A stretch of 64,000 nt of DNA from Cobetia amphilecti (GCF_020217465.1 NZ_CP084115.1:1550001-1614000); one strand, 5' to 3'. Positions 1 through 8,609 are shown, numbered from the stretch's first letter. The notes: generated from the letters alone by a model not told the origin. Made by a program: numbers and translations.

Positions 1-201
1 CGCCTTGCCTGCTCGCTCAGCCCGAAGCCTGCGTACCCAATATTCCATGGTGGATTTGCCAACTCCCATGGCCTCACACGCCGCCTTCAGCGTGTAACCC
101 TGATCGACCACGAGTTGGGCCGCTTCCAAGCGAAATTCCGGGCTGAACGTTCTCTTCTTCGTCATCATCTGCACCTGACTGTCTCTGTGAGTGATCATAC
201 A
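1..201 (-). CDS. IS3-family transposase OrfA, N-terminal part
   Basis: The minus-strand frame encodes the N-terminal helix-turn-helix half of an IS51-group OrfA, with the landmark [19 protein letters not shown] followed by a [13 protein letters not shown] helix. The coding sequence continues beyond base 1. Two starts are possible: ATG at 201, or ATG at 168 directly before TKKRTF, which is the usual family start. OrfA binds the IS ends and is normally joined to OrfB by a -1 frameshift to make the active transposase. Whether this copy is functional cannot be judged from the fragment. Confidence 0.8.
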
Positions 202-238
202 CTCAAAATCAGGTGGCCAGATTCACTATGCCACTACA
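1..238 (-). mobile_element. Partial IS3-family element (left copy, cut by window edge)
   Basis: This stretch matches 10746-10986 almost base for base; I count about sixteen mismatches by eye. It ends at the same terminal sequence, TGTAGTGGCA read on the minus strand. It is therefore the orfA-proximal end of a second copy of the element at 8459-10986, in the same orientation; the rest lies left of the window. The divergence shows the two copies are not a fresh duplication. The element sits inside a phosphotransacetylase gene, whose reading frame stops within the IS terminus. Confidence 0.9.
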
Positions 239-450
239 CACCCGATCGCCGCGGCGGCCTCGACGATCTCGGTGGGACGGCCGATGAGCACCGGCTCGGC
301 GATGCCCAGCCTCGCCGCCTCGCGAAGCGTCTCCAGCACGGCGGCCTGGGCCGCGTTGACCACGGCGACGCGGATCGGGTTACCGCCACCGGCTCGCTGA
401 ATCAGATCATCGAGCGTCGCAAGGGCCACTGGCGTTGCCGTCTGGGTCAT
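226..450 (-). pseudogene. pta: Phosphate acetyltransferase, N-terminal stub cut by IS
   Basis: The first 70 or so residues (LDDLIQRAGGGNPIRVAVVNA, then EAARLGIAEPVLIG) resemble the N-terminus of the short phosphate acetyltransferase/phosphate butyryltransferase family, which interconverts acetyl-CoA and acetyl phosphate. The gene is broken at 238/239 by the IS3-family element. The frame runs a few codons into the IS (CVVA) and stops, so the catalytic domain is gone. A short Pta next to DUF3141 proteins is, from family knowledge, a common halomonad and pseudomonad arrangement, which fits the neighbours here. Not functional as it stands. Confidence 0.75.
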
Positions 451-555
451 GTCACCTCCTGGGTGTTGGTTAATGTGCGCTGCACGTGCCGGGCGATCAT
501 CCGTTCTTCATTAGTGGCTACGACCTCTGCTTAGACGGCCCTGTAGCGTCGACAT

Positions 556-1014
556 CTATAGATCCCGAGCCCGGTTGATCTGCTGGGACAGACGCATCGC
601 CTCGTGTTCCTCCAGCTTCAAGAGCTCGCGAACGAGATCCCGAGCCTCGGGGATGTCGGCGCGTCCTTCCAGGTAGCGGTATAGCGCGATGACCTGATCG
701 TGCAGCGAGAAGACTTCCCGGCTGATGTCTTCGAAGCCCATCTCGGCATAGGGCAAATTGCACGCCTGATGGGGTTTGATGGGCGCATGCGACAGATAAT
801 CGTAGACCCAGGTGTTTAGGGCCTTGGGGTCGGCCTGCTTCTCGAAGCTGGCCACGGTGTGCTCCAGGACCGCCTCGTGATCGGCGAGATACTCCAGCAG
901 TGATTTGGCCCGTGCCTCCTCCTGCCGGGTGGCACAGTGCCTGAAGCACTCGGCCAACTGGGCATGCAGCTGGCGAGTCCAGTCGATCAGGTCATGAAAG
1001 GTCTCGATCTTCAT
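556..1014 (-). CDS. Conserved helical protein, possibly ferritin/hemerythrin-like
   Basis: A 152-aa, almost entirely helical, soluble protein with no signal peptide. Two stretches, LADHEAVLEH near residue 45 and LLKLEEHEAMRLSQQ near the C-terminus, carry E/H clusters of the kind that bind di-iron in ferritin-like or hemerythrin-like bundles. That reading is inference; I do not recognise the family by name. It starts at ATG 1014 behind a GAGAG ribosome site. It lies between the DUF3141 gene and the phosphotransacetylase stub on the same strand, so it was probably part of one acetyl/acyl-CoA or polyhydroxyalkanoate-related operon. Confidence 0.6.
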   Translation of the reverse strand: MKIETFHDLIDWTRQLHAQLAECFRHCATRQEEARAKSLLEYLADHEAVLEHTVASFEKQADPKALNTWVYDYLSHAPIKPHQACNLPYAEMGFEDISREVFSLHDQVIALYRYLEGRADIPEARDLVRELLKLEEHEAMRLSQQINRARDL

Positions 1015-1080
1015 TTATTGCTCTCCATTAGTGGGTTGCTCTATAGGTATTGGCTGTAAACCGGGTCGGCTTCGACTGGG

Positions 1081-2484
1081 TCACTCGTTCTCGCTCCACC
1101 ATCCCCCGCCGTAGAGGCTGCGAAACCCCATCTCGTACATGCTGTCGCGGGTCGTGCCGGCAAGCTCCAGCGTCGAGGCGATAGAGTCGCTCAACAGCGT
1201 CTCCCATTGCCGATAGGGGGTGTCACTATCGATCGGCGCCGGTGCGGTCTCTACCATCTCGGCCAGCCACTTCACACCGGTCATCCAGGGGGAGAAGCGT
1301 TCCGAGTACATCAGCCGGCTGGTCCGCGCCGGATGCAGTTGACGCAGCACCTCGGCTGACCAGGGGGTGGTGTAAAACCGCACCCAGGGCCCGACGAAGG
1401 TCTCGTAGAGGGCCACATTGTGCTCGGAGAGCGCTCGCACCCCTTCGAACGCCGGGGCCCGGTCGGGAAAGTTCATGTCTTCCACGCGGCGCTCCTCGAA
1501 GCGCACCTGGAACTGGGGCTTGTGACAGTCGGGGTCGCCGGTGGGGTTGTCGATGCGCATCTCGTAGAGGCCAGGGGCCAGGTCATTCAGATTGCCGACG
1601 CTCTCGAGGATCGCTCGGTGCTCGAGGCGCGCCACCTTGGAGGAGACGAAGATGCCCAGATGCCCGACGTGGGGATTGAGCAGGTAGACGATACGCTGGT
1701 CGGCGGCCTTGAGTGCCGCGGTATCGGGATAGACCGCGGGGATCCAGTTGAGCGCCTGATGGGGCGGGGTGATGTTGTCGCCGCCGGAGGCGAAGATCAC
1801 CAGGGGGTTGCGGATGCGCTTGAGGTCGACGCTACAGCCGGGGCAGACCTCGAGCTCGCCACGCTCCAGCTTGTTGCCGACGAAAAGGTTCTCGACGATG
1901 GCAACGATCTCCTCTTTGCTCAGGCTATAGAAGCCCGTCCACCAGCGCTCGAACTCGAGGAAGCGTTCGCGCTGGCCGTCGATGTCGGCGAACAGCTGAT
2001 AGTCCTTCTGCCACAGGGTATTCGCAGGCTTGAGGGCTTCGAAGTTGGTGGCGAGGTTCGCACCGTCGAAGCGCCCGTCTCCCAGGTCGGCCATCAGGTG
2101 CGTCAGCCAGGCACCGCCAAGCAGGCCGCCGGCGAGGCGCATGGGATTGACGCCGGATTCGCCGGACCAGTAGGAGAGCGGCGAGCCGTTCAGCACCGCC
2201 GGCCCGACCAGACCCTCGCAGTCGGCGGAGAGCAGCGCGATGGCCCAGCCCGCCTGGCAGTTACCGTAGAGCACCGGCGGCTGGCCGGGGTGGCGCTCGG
2301 CCAGCGTCTCGACGAAGCGGCGCAGGACGTGCAGCACGTCCTCCAGTGTCTGGCCGGGGACGGGCTCGGGGAAGAAGATCACGAAGTAGACCGGGTGTCC
2401 CTCGTGGAGCGCCATGCCCACCTCGGAGTCGCGCTTGAAGCCGCCGATGCCTGGGCCGTGGCCGGCACGCGGGTCGACGATCAT
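1081..2484 (-). CDS. DUF3141 alpha/beta-hydrolase-like protein, C-terminal part of split gene
   Basis: 467 aa of a DUF3141 protein, a family related to poly(3-hydroxyalkanoate) synthases. It has the entry motif VDPRAGHGPGIGG, a nucleophile elbow-like YGNCQAGWA near residue 95, and a late NPHVGHLGIF. This part begins with ATG at 2484, inside an ATGA overlap with the stop of the preceding frame (2481-2873), which encodes the DUF3141 N-terminus. In the family these two parts form one chain, so a one-base frameshift has split the gene; translational coupling through ATGA could still give two polypeptides. The biochemical function of DUF3141 is not established. Confidence 0.7.
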   Translation of the reverse strand: MIVDPRAGHGPGIGGFKRDSEVGMALHEGHPVYFVIFFPEPVPGQTLEDVLHVLRRFVETLAERHPGQPPVLYGNCQAGWAIALLSADCEGLVGPAVLNGSPLSYWSGESGVNPMRLAGGLLGGAWLTHLMADLGDGRFDGANLATNFEALKPANTLWQKDYQLFADIDGQRERFLEFERWWTGFYSLSKEEIVAIVENLFVGNKLERGELEVCPGCSVDLKRIRNPLVIFASGGDNITPPHQALNWIPAVYPDTAALKAADQRIVYLLNPHVGHLGIFVSSKVARLEHRAILESVGNLNDLAPGLYEMRIDNPTGDPDCHKPQFQVRFEERRVEDMNFPDRAPAFEGVRALSEHNVALYETFVGPWVRFYTTPWSAEVLRQLHPARTSRLMYSERFSPWMTGVKWLAEMVETAPAPIDSDTPYRQWETLLSDSIASTLELAGTTRDSMYEMGFRSLYGGGWWSENE

Positions 2485-2873
2485 CCTGGCGGCCTAGTCT
2501 CGTCGAGGCAGTCCTCCAGGCAGTCCTCGCCGACCCGGGTGATGCGCAGCAGGGCATAGTTGGCGGGGCGCGCCAGTCGACGGCCATCCACGAGCATCTC
2601 GTAATCGAAGTCGAGCAGTGGCGGCTTGCCCGCCTGCTCATGCTCGAGCATGTTGTCCGCGCGCTCACACAGCGTGTCCAGGTAGCGTACGCCGCGTCGC
2701 CACAGGTCGGTCTGATAGGCGAGTAGCTCCGTGGCCGGGTGGCTCGGGAGGGTGCCTTCTTCGGGCTCGGGTGCGGTCATCGGGGCGTCCATCTCTGGTG
2801 GGGCGGTGGGTTGGCGCTTGCGCGGGGTTTTATGAGCCGTGGGTGGCTTGGTGGTGGATGTTTTGGCGGTCAT
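2481..2873 (-). CDS. DUF3141 protein, N-terminal part of split gene
   Basis: 130 aa: a Lys/Pro/Thr-rich leader (about 45 residues), then the DUF3141 N-terminal landmark [21 protein letters not shown] and [10 protein letters not shown]. The frame ends in TGA overlapping the ATG of the C-terminal part. A 12-bp near-perfect tandem duplication just before the break (aggcagtcctc repeated at about 2507-2530) adds an in-frame EDCL repeat, so this spot has been prone to slippage. The start at 2873 overlaps the end of the Rieske fragment by 44 bases, which suggests the upstream sequence was brought in by rearrangement. Confidence 0.6.
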   Translation of the reverse strand: MTAKTSTTKPPTAHKTPRKRQPTAPPEMDAPMTAPEPEEGTLPSHPATELLAYQTDLWRRGVRYLDTLCERADNMLEHEQAGKPPLLDFDYEMLVDGRRLARPANYALLRITRVGEDCLEDCLDETRPPG

Positions 2874-3096
2874 AGTGGATACCTCTCAGTGTCAGGATGT
2901 CGTGGGCGCCGATCTCGATCCGGGACTCGGACAGGAAGCGGTACGGCGGAACCTTCAGGTTGATCGGCGCCGGCACCGCCTTGAACACGCGTCCGGCGAA
3001 GTCGAACTGGGAGCCGTGGCAGGGGCAGAAGAAGCCCCGGGCGAGTCGTCGCTGACGACCACGATCGTGCCGACGAGAAAAACGTCTGCTTTTCAT
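2830..3096 (-). pseudogene. Rieske iron-sulfur protein, C-terminal fragment
   Basis: Residues 21-65 read [19 protein letters not shown] followed by [17 protein letters not shown], the second cluster-binding motif (CPCHGS) and C-terminal fold of a cytochrome bc1 Rieske subunit (PetA). The membrane anchor and the first CxH motif are missing. The first 20 codons (Arg-rich) do not match a Rieske N-terminus. With only one half of the cluster ligands it cannot hold a 2Fe-2S centre. The C-terminal tail after IEIGAHD also looks unrelated. I read it as a leftover from rearrangement at the island. Confidence 0.65.
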
Positions 3097-3120
3097 GACT
3101 GCACCTCTGGGATTTTGTCC

Positions 3121-3780
3121 TTACAGGCGCCAGCCACTCGTACTCGCCATCCGCAGGTGCGGAATGAAGCGTGGCGTGCGGGCCGCGTAGGTCTGCCATT
3201 TGTCGCCAAACTGGCGCGCTACGTCGCGCTCTTCGTGGATCGCCAGTCGTGAGTACATCCACACCAATACCGGGAACATGACCAGGGTCAGCAGGGTGGG
3301 CCACTGCAGCAGGAAGCCGGTCATCACCAGCACGAAGCCGGCGTACTGGGGATGCCGGACATGGGCATAGAGCCCGGTGGTGGCCAGTTCTCCCCGCCGC
3401 TGGGCGGTATAGAGTGACCGCCAGCCGGCGGCGATGAGCCAGAAACCCGCGGCGATGAACACCATGCTCAGCAGATGGAACGGCCCGAAATGCGGGTTGG
3501 CCTGCCAGCCGAACAGCATCTCCAGCAGGTGGCCCGCATCGTGGCTGAACCAGTCCACCTCCGGGTGGCGCGACTGCAGCCAGCCGGAGAGGAAGTAGAG
3601 GGTCAGCGGGAAGCCGTACATCTCCGTGAACAGCGCCACCAGGAAGGCGCTGAAGGCCCCGAACGAGCGCCAGTCGCGGCGCGTCTGCGGCTTGAAGAAG
3701 CTGAAGGCGAAGAAGATGAAGATCGCCGAGTTGAGAATGACCAGGCCCCACAGCCCATAGGCGGGTACGTCATCACTCAT
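3121..3780 (-). CDS. Isoprenylcysteine methyltransferase-like membrane protein
   Basis: 219 aa from ATG 3780 (MSDDVPAYG), chosen because it overlaps the stop of the DUF2933 gene by eight bases; a longer upstream frame has no better start. There are about five hydrophobic membrane segments. The C-terminal part has the family signature GLYAHVRHPQYAGFVL and an EERDVARQFGDKWQTYAARTPRF tail typical of the phospholipid/isoprenylcysteine methyltransferase family. Family members methylate small membrane substrates using S-adenosylmethionine. In metal islands this gene often follows copA and DUF2933, but its substrate there is not known. Confidence 0.75.
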   Translation of the reverse strand: MSDDVPAYGLWGLVILNSAIFIFFAFSFFKPQTRRDWRSFGAFSAFLVALFTEMYGFPLTLYFLSGWLQSRHPEVDWFSHDAGHLLEMLFGWQANPHFGPFHLLSMVFIAAGFWLIAAGWRSLYTAQRRGELATTGLYAHVRHPQYAGFVLVMTGFLLQWPTLLTLVMFPVLVWMYSRLAIHEERDVARQFGDKWQTYAARTPRFIPHLRMASTSGWRL

Positions 3781-4024
3781 CGCGTCCTCCCTTGTGATCA
3801 TCATGCCCGCCATGACCCCCGTGGCCTCCATGTCCGCCGTGCATGAACACATGCATTAGCGGACAGGCGAGCAGGATCAGCCAGGGCAGGGCACCGAGCA
3901 GGTGCACCTTGTGCTCCTCCCAGAGCAGGAAGCCCATCACCGCCAGGGCGATCGCCACCATGAGCCAGAAGCTGCCTTTGCTGGGTCCTCGCTCCAGCCA
4001 CCCCTTTTCGTCATGCATGATCAA
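3773..4024 (-). CDS. DUF2933 small membrane protein with His/Gly tail
   Basis: 83 aa with one long hydrophobic stretch in two parts (residues about 20-60, [17 protein letters not shown] and [16 protein letters not shown]) and a C-terminal [15 protein letters not shown] tail, which may bind copper or silver ions. This is the DUF2933 pattern, commonly next to CopA-type ATPases in gammaproteobacterial metal islands. The start ATG at 4024 overlaps the copA stop in an ATGA, so the two genes are translationally coupled. A second ATG at 4018 is an alternative start. Role inferred as an accessory of copper export or storage at the inner membrane. Confidence 0.75.
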   Translation of the reverse strand: MIMHDEKGWLERGPSKGSFWLMVAIALAVMGFLLWEEHKVHLLGALPWLILLACPLMHVFMHGGHGGHGGHGGHDDHKGGRDE

Positions 4025-6429
4025 ATCCTCACCCGGCGCAGGCGCAGCGAATTCATCACCACCGACAGCGAAGACGCGCTCATCGCGAAGGCGGCGAACA
4101 TCGGCCCGATCAGGATGCCGAGGAACGGATAGAGGATCCCGGCGGCGATCGGTACGCCGGCCCCGTTGTAGACCAGGGCGAAGAACAGGTTCTGCTTGAT
4201 GTTGCGCATGGTGGCCAGCGACAACTTGCGGGCCCGAACGATGCCGTCGAGGTTGCCCTTGACCAGCGTGAAGCCGGCGCTTTCGATCGCCACGTCGGCG
4301 CCGGTGCCCATGGCGATGCCCACATCGGCCTGGGCCAGGGCGGGAGCGTCGTTCACCCCGTCGCCCGCCATGGCCACCTTGCGGCCTTGTTCCTGCAATT
4401 CGCGGATGATGCGGGCCTTGTCCTCGGGCAGCACGTCGGCGCGGATCTCATCGATACCCAGTCGCCCGGCCACCGCCTTGGCCGTCCGCTCGTTGTCGCC
4501 GGTGGCCATGATGATGCGAAAGCCAAGTTTGTGCAGCGCCTTCAGGGCCTCGGGGGTGGTCTCCTTCACCGGGTCGGCGACGCTGACCAGGCCGGCGATC
4601 TGGCCATCGAGCACGACGAACATCACCGTTTCGCCTTCATCGCGGCGGGCGTTCGCGGTCTCGGAGATCCGGCCGCCATCGAGGCCCAGTTCGGCCATCA
4701 GCTTGGCGTTGCCGAGGGCCACCGACTGGCCGTCCACGACCCCCTTGACGCCCATGCCGGTCACGGCTTCGAAATCGGTGGCATCGGCGAGGGATACGCC
4801 ACGTTCTTCGGCGCCGGCGACGATGGCCTCGGCCAGTGGGTGTTCCGAGCCACGTTCGAGGCTGGCCGCCAGGCGCAATACCTCGGCCTCGTCATGCCCT
4901 TCCTCGGGCAGCACCGCCACCAGCTTCGGCTTGCCTTCGGTCAGGGTGCCGGTCTTGTCGACCATCAGCGTATCGACCTTGGCGAAGCCTTCCAGCGCCT
5001 CGGCATTCTTGATCAGTACGCCGGCCTGCGCGCCGCGTCCGGTGGCCGTCATGATCGACATCGGCGTGGCCAGCCCCAGTGCACAGGGGCAGGCGATGAT
5101 CAGCACCGCCACCGCCGAGACCAGCGCATAGGACAGCGCCGGCGCCGGCCCCCAGATCGCCCAGGCGATGAAGGAGAGGATGGCGACGCCGATCACCGCG
5201 GGCACGAACTTGCCCGCCACCTTGTCGGCGAATTTCTGGATCGGTGCGCGGCTGCGCTGGGCGGCAGCCACCATCTCGACGATCTGGCTGAGCATGGTGT
5301 CGGCGCCGATGCGGGTGGCCTCCATGACCAGGCTGCCGTTGCCGTTGATCGTGGCCCCGGTGACCTTGTCGTCTTTGACCTTTTCCACCGGCACCGGCTC
5401 GCCCGAGATCATCGACTCGTCGATCGAGGAGCGGCCCTCGACCACCACGCCGTCCACCGGCACCTTGTCGCCGGGGCGCACCCGCAGGTGGTCGCCCACC
5501 TGCACGTCTTCCAGCGCGACCTCTTCTTCGCTGCCGTCGGGCCGGATCACCCGCGCGGTCTTGGCGGCCATGTCCATCAGCGCGCGGATCGCCTTGCCGG
5601 TGCCTTCACGGGCGCGCAACTCCATCACCTGACCCAGCAGTACCAGGGTGACGATCACCGCCGCGGCCTCGAAATAGACGCCGACGGTGCCGTCTTCCCG
5701 GCGAAAGCCGTCGGGGAAGACGCCCGGCACCAGCACCGCCACGATGCTGAACAGATAGGCCGCGCCGACCCCCATGCCGATCAGGCTGAACATGTTGAGG
5801 TTCATGGTGCGGAAGGAGTTGTAGCCGCGCACGAAGAACGGCCAGCCCGACCACAGGATCACCGGCGTGCTGAGCACCAGCTCGATCCACATCGCGTTGC
5901 GTTCACCGAAGAAGTCGCGAATGGCCCCGAGGCCCAGGTAGGGGCTCATCGTCAGAATCAGGACCGGAAGCGTGAGCACGGCCGCGACCCAGAAGCGTCG
6001 GGTAAAATCGACCAGCTCGGGATTCGGCCCTTCATCGCCGACCGTCGCCGATTCCAGCTCCAGACCCATACCGCACAGGGGGCAGGCACCGGGAGTGGTT
6101 TGGCGCACCTCGGGGTGCATCGGGCAGGTGTAGACGGCGCCGGCATGCCCGGCCGGCACCTTGTCGTACTTGCCGCCGTGGGCCGGCGCGGAGGCCCCAT
6201 GACCATGCCCGTCATGCGTCTGCGAGTCGTCGCTTCCCACGGGCACGAGGTGCATGCCGCACTTGGGGCAGTCACCCGGCTGGTCGGAGACGACCTCCGG
6301 GTGCATCGGGCAGGTGTATTGGGCGTCACCCTGGCTGCCGGCGGCGTGTTGGTCCGTATCGCCGCTGCCTAGTGTCGGTGCCTCGTGCGAGGCATGCCCG
6401 TGACAATGGTCGTGTTGGTGTTGCGTCAT
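4021..6429 (-). CDS. copA: Copper/silver-translocating P-type ATPase
   Basis: 802-aa P1B-type ATPase of the inner membrane that exports Cu(I)/Ag(I) using ATP. The His-rich N-terminus is followed by two heavy-metal-binding domains, each with CPMHPEV and a CPxCGM partner (residues about 38-64 and 100-127). The core has the transmembrane metal motif CPC (about 446-448), the phosphorylation site DKTGTLT (about 489), the P1B-specific SEHPLA, and the hinge GDGVNDAP (about 690). It lacks the usual GMTCxxC heavy-metal-associated domain, as in the CopB/SilP-like branch. It begins at ATG 6429 behind GGAGA, and a CCCTATCTCGATAGGG dyad lies 44 bases upstream. Confidence 0.93.
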   Translation of the reverse strand: MTQHQHDHCHGHASHEAPTLGSGDTDQHAAGSQGDAQYTCPMHPEVVSDQPGDCPKCGMHLVPVGSDDSQTHDGHGHGASAPAHGGKYDKVPAGHAGAVYTCPMHPEVRQTTPGACPLCGMGLELESATVGDEGPNPELVDFTRRFWVAAVLTLPVLILTMSPYLGLGAIRDFFGERNAMWIELVLSTPVILWSGWPFFVRGYNSFRTMNLNMFSLIGMGVGAAYLFSIVAVLVPGVFPDGFRREDGTVGVYFEAAAVIVTLVLLGQVMELRAREGTGKAIRALMDMAAKTARVIRPDGSEEEVALEDVQVGDHLRVRPGDKVPVDGVVVEGRSSIDESMISGEPVPVEKVKDDKVTGATINGNGSLVMEATRIGADTMLSQIVEMVAAAQRSRAPIQKFADKVAGKFVPAVIGVAILSFIAWAIWGPAPALSYALVSAVAVLIIACPCALGLATPMSIMTATGRGAQAGVLIKNAEALEGFAKVDTLMVDKTGTLTEGKPKLVAVLPEEGHDEAEVLRLAASLERGSEHPLAEAIVAGAEERGVSLADATDFEAVTGMGVKGVVDGQSVALGNAKLMAELGLDGGRISETANARRDEGETVMFVVLDGQIAGLVSVADPVKETTPEALKALHKLGFRIIMATGDNERTAKAVAGRLGIDEIRADVLPEDKARIIRELQEQGRKVAMAGDGVNDAPALAQADVGIAMGTGADVAIESAGFTLVKGNLDGIVRARKLSLATMRNIKQNLFFALVYNGAGVPIAAGILYPFLGILIGPMFAAFAMSASSLSVVMNSLRLRRVRI

Positions 6430-6472
6430 GGAATCGTCTCCGTCGCTTCCGCGTCTTGATTCAACCTCGTGG

Positions 6473-6488
6473 CCCTATCTCGATAGGG
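6473..6488. promoter_or_regulatory. Perfect dyad upstream of copA
   Basis: CCCTATCTCGATAGGG is a 7+2+7 perfect inverted repeat in the short gap between copA (starts 6429) and the SHOCT gene (ends 6530). The position fits an operator for a metal-responsive activator of the MerR/CueR or CopR kind. No such regulator is encoded between the two IS copies, so it would act from elsewhere. The role is inferred from position and symmetry. Confidence 0.45.
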
Positions 6489-6529
6489 TCGAAACTAATA
6501 GTGCCGTATCCAATAATCAGGAGGTGCGA

Positions 6530-6784
6530 TCAAAGCAGAAGATCGCGCTTGCGTTGCTCGTACTCCTCGCGGTCGATTTCTCCCCGGGCGTAGCGTTCTT
6601 GAAGAAGGTCCAGGGCCGTTGGCCGCCGTTGAGAAAATGGCTCGCCCCGGCCTCGGGTCAGGCCACGCACCAGGAGAACGGCCAAGGCAATGACGATGCC
6701 CCAGAACAACACCATCATGAGCCCGCCGAAGAGCATATGCCCCCAGCCGTAACTCCCCATATACGCCATCATGTCGCCCCACAT
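6530..6784 (-). CDS. SHOCT-domain small membrane protein
   Basis: 84 aa. A Met/Gly-rich N-terminus (MWGDMMAYMGSYGWGHM) leads into one transmembrane helix (about 22-43), then a C-terminal SHOCT domain (LDLLQERYARGEIDREEYEQRK). SHOCT domains are short oligomerisation modules. Proteins of this exact layout recur in copper/silver islands, where the Met-rich end may touch metal; that is inference. The ATG at 6784 has a strong AAGGAGA site. It is encoded just upstream of copA on the same strand. Confidence 0.75.
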   Translation of the reverse strand: MWGDMMAYMGSYGWGHMLFGGLMMVLFWGIVIALAVLLVRGLTRGRGEPFSQRRPTALDLLQERYARGEIDREEYEQRKRDLLL

Positions 6785-6985
6785 GGTCGGATCTCCTTTT
6801 CTTGTTACTTACTTTGCCCTGACGTCAGGCTAAAGCCTGCGGGTAACCCAAGGGTCAAGAGAAGGTAGAGATGAAAGTAGGCGGCTCTTGATCCCGGACA
6901 GTTTCCGACCTCTTCAGTGGAATGGAATCAACGCCGCACGCATGCGTTGAGGCCTTCGGTATTGAGTGATGGATTCGTTCATGGC

Positions 6986-7324
6986 CTACGCTCCGCTGTG
7001 TCGGTTGAGGCGTGTGACAAAGAAGTTGTATAGCGGGCCGAAGACCAGGGCGATGTACCAGCCGTAGCCGAAACTTTCGACCAGCCCCAGGAAGAAGCTT
7101 GACCAGCTGAGCCAAGTGAAGCCTGGCAACAAGCGCAGCCAGCTCTTATACATCGCCTGGTCGGGAAACAGCAGATCGAAGCCGACGCAAAGGATGAAGG
7201 TTACGGCCAGGAACAGCCCCAGGCTCATCCCGAGTGCGATCATGGGAATCCGCGGCGTTGCCTGAACCGGCAAGCGAGTTCCTGAACGGGGCTTGGCTGT
7301 CAACGGAGCATTGGCATCAGGCAT
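6986..7324 (-). CDS. DUF5676-type membrane protein
   Basis: 112 aa from ATG 7324. There are two or three membrane helices (IALGMSLGLFLAVTFILCVGFDLLF, then LSWSSFFLGLVESFGYGWYIALVFGPLYNFFV). This matches the DUF5676 family of small membrane proteins found with metal-island genes; function unknown. The start overlaps the stop of the upstream YHS gene by eight bases, indicating coupled translation, and decides against the much longer open frame upstream. The hydrophilic first 28 residues are Pro/Thr-rich. Confidence 0.65.
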   Translation of the reverse strand: MPDANAPLTAKPRSGTRLPVQATPRIPMIALGMSLGLFLAVTFILCVGFDLLFPDQAMYKSWLRLLPGFTWLSWSSFFLGLVESFGYGWYIALVFGPLYNFFVTRLNRHSGA

Positions 7325-7670
7325 CTTTGTTCTCCGGTTGGAGGGGCGAGGCCGTTGCACCAGGGACGAGATACTGTTCGGGCGCGGCCTCGAAGCGCTC
7401 CCGGCAGTCACGAGAGCAGAAGTAAAAGACGTGGCCATCGTGGACGCTTGGCTTGGCCCCTTTCGTTCTGACGGTCTTGCCGCAGACGGGGTCGACGTCC
7501 TCGGCTGGCGGAATCCACTCCAGCCCTTCAGTTGCACGTTGATTCCCTGGGCTATCGTTGTCGTGTTTGGTCCTGCCATGGCTGTGCCCCATGACGTGGG
7601 CGCCACAGCCGAACCGCATCATCAAGAAGAGGATTGCTGCCCAAAGCAGGAAGTAAAACAGTGCGTCCAT
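7317..7670 (-). CDS. YHS-domain membrane protein
   Basis: 117 aa from ATG 7670 (MDALFYFLLWAAILFLMMRF). It has one N-terminal transmembrane helix, a GCGAHVMGHSHG linker with His and Cys, and a C-terminal YHS domain (VDPVCGKTV, then FYFCSRDCRERF at about 70-105). YHS domains bind transition metals through their Cys residues and often accompany copper ATPases. I infer metal capture or delivery at the inner membrane. It forms a coupled pair with the following DUF5676 gene (8-base overlap). Confidence 0.75.
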   Translation of the reverse strand: MDALFYFLLWAAILFLMMRFGCGAHVMGHSHGRTKHDNDSPGNQRATEGLEWIPPAEDVDPVCGKTVRTKGAKPSVHDGHVFYFCSRDCRERFEAAPEQYLVPGATASPLQPENKDA

Positions 7671-7876
7671 AAAGTCTTCCTCGTGACGTCCGCTAAGCCG
7701 TACCCGATACCGAGCACTCGGGTGTGGTTGCGAATGTGCATGCACTTCTCATGGTGGGAAGAGTCTCTGCACACACAGCGGCCACTCCGGCAGTTGCCTG
7801 GATCAATGTGGGGCGGGCACGGGTTTTCTCCCACGCGGCCACGGCTGGAAGCGCGAGATGGAGATACGAGGTCGAC

Positions 7877-8320
7877 TTAGACTCTGTAGCGTTGGGTCAA
7901 AAGGTAGACAGGAACCGAGGAGGGTGAGGGAGGGGCACTTGGCGAGCCGCTGGCGGTGACAACCCGGGGCGCTATGGCCGGGGCCGTCATGCTCAAGGGA
8001 AGGGGCTCGAGCTCCAAGTCCTGGCGCTCCAGGCGCAACAGGGCGCTGCCGACATTACGAGTGCCATGGCCATGGTGGCATCGCGGTTGAGGATAGTCTG
8101 CGTTGATGAACTCGGTGTTCGAGTGCGTATCTGCGTGAGGCTCAACGCCAACCTGGCCAGACTCAGTAGAGGAGGGAGCATCTGCCGAGGAGGGGTCATC
8201 TGCCATTGTGGCGGCGCTAGAGAGCAGTAGCACCATGCCCAGCAGGATGACCAGACCAAAGCGATGCCAGGCGGTGGCAGACCGCGAGGATTGCTTAGGA
8301 AATGACGTGTGCCTGGCCAT
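7877..8320 (-). CDS. Unrecognised exported protein with CHHGHG motif
   Basis: 147 aa. The N-terminus has a basic region and a hydrophobic stretch (FGLVILLGMVLLLSSAATMA) consistent with a signal peptide or anchor. The mature part is Ser/Pro-rich and contains CHHGHG near residue 82, a plausible metal site. The ATG at 8320 has an AGGAG site nine bases upstream, which favours this frame over the overlapping one. I recognise no family. Its place at the end of the metal island, just before the IS, suggests a periplasmic metal-related role, which is inference. Confidence 0.45.
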   Translation of the reverse strand: MARHTSFPKQSSRSATAWHRFGLVILLGMVLLLSSAATMADDPSSADAPSSTESGQVGVEPHADTHSNTEFINADYPQPRCHHGHGTRNVGSALLRLERQDLELEPLPLSMTAPAIAPRVVTASGSPSAPPSPSSVPVYLLTQRYRV

Positions 8321-8466
8321 GCGGCAGGGCTCCTGCAGAGTGATGTATATCTTAACCTAGCGCAGATTCGAACCTTGTCCATTGACACGGATCAAGACGG
8401 AGCTTGCCGTAAGCTGCAGCGGCCTCATTGAAGTGGTGACCTGGGCGAATGGCTGGGATGTAGTGG

Positions 8467-8609
8467 TCAAGTGTTTTTGGCCACCGAGCTTTGAGCATTC
8501 CAGTAGTTCTTTTCTGCCAAGTTCGGCGGTATCCCATCGTTATGCTTGTGCGGCCTGAGGCTGCTGTAGTAACCGATCATATAATCAGTGACAGATCGCT
8601 TCGCCGCAG
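8467..8609 (-). pseudogene. IS3-family OrfB, C-terminal fragment separated by IS insertion
   Basis: Read on the minus strand this stretch continues the interrupted OrfB: AAKRSVTDYMIGYYSSLRPHKH, ending at a TGA at 8467-8469. Joined across the inserted element with one copy of the 3-bp repeat, the frame is uninterrupted (GYPDVA then AAKRSV). It is the normal C-terminal end of an IS51-group integrase core, including the YYSSLRPH motif just after the DDE residues. It has no start codon or ribosome site and is not expressed as a protein on its own. Confidence 0.85.

Noticed and set aside
4387-6372. 661-codon open frame on the plus strand opposite copA
   Set aside because: It is antisense to an unmistakable P-type ATPase, is His/Gly/Ala-rich without domain signs, and arises from high GC. 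Similar long antisense frames (1420-2559, 33301-34104, 39277-40395, 54831-55982, 60838-62097) were left out for the same reason.
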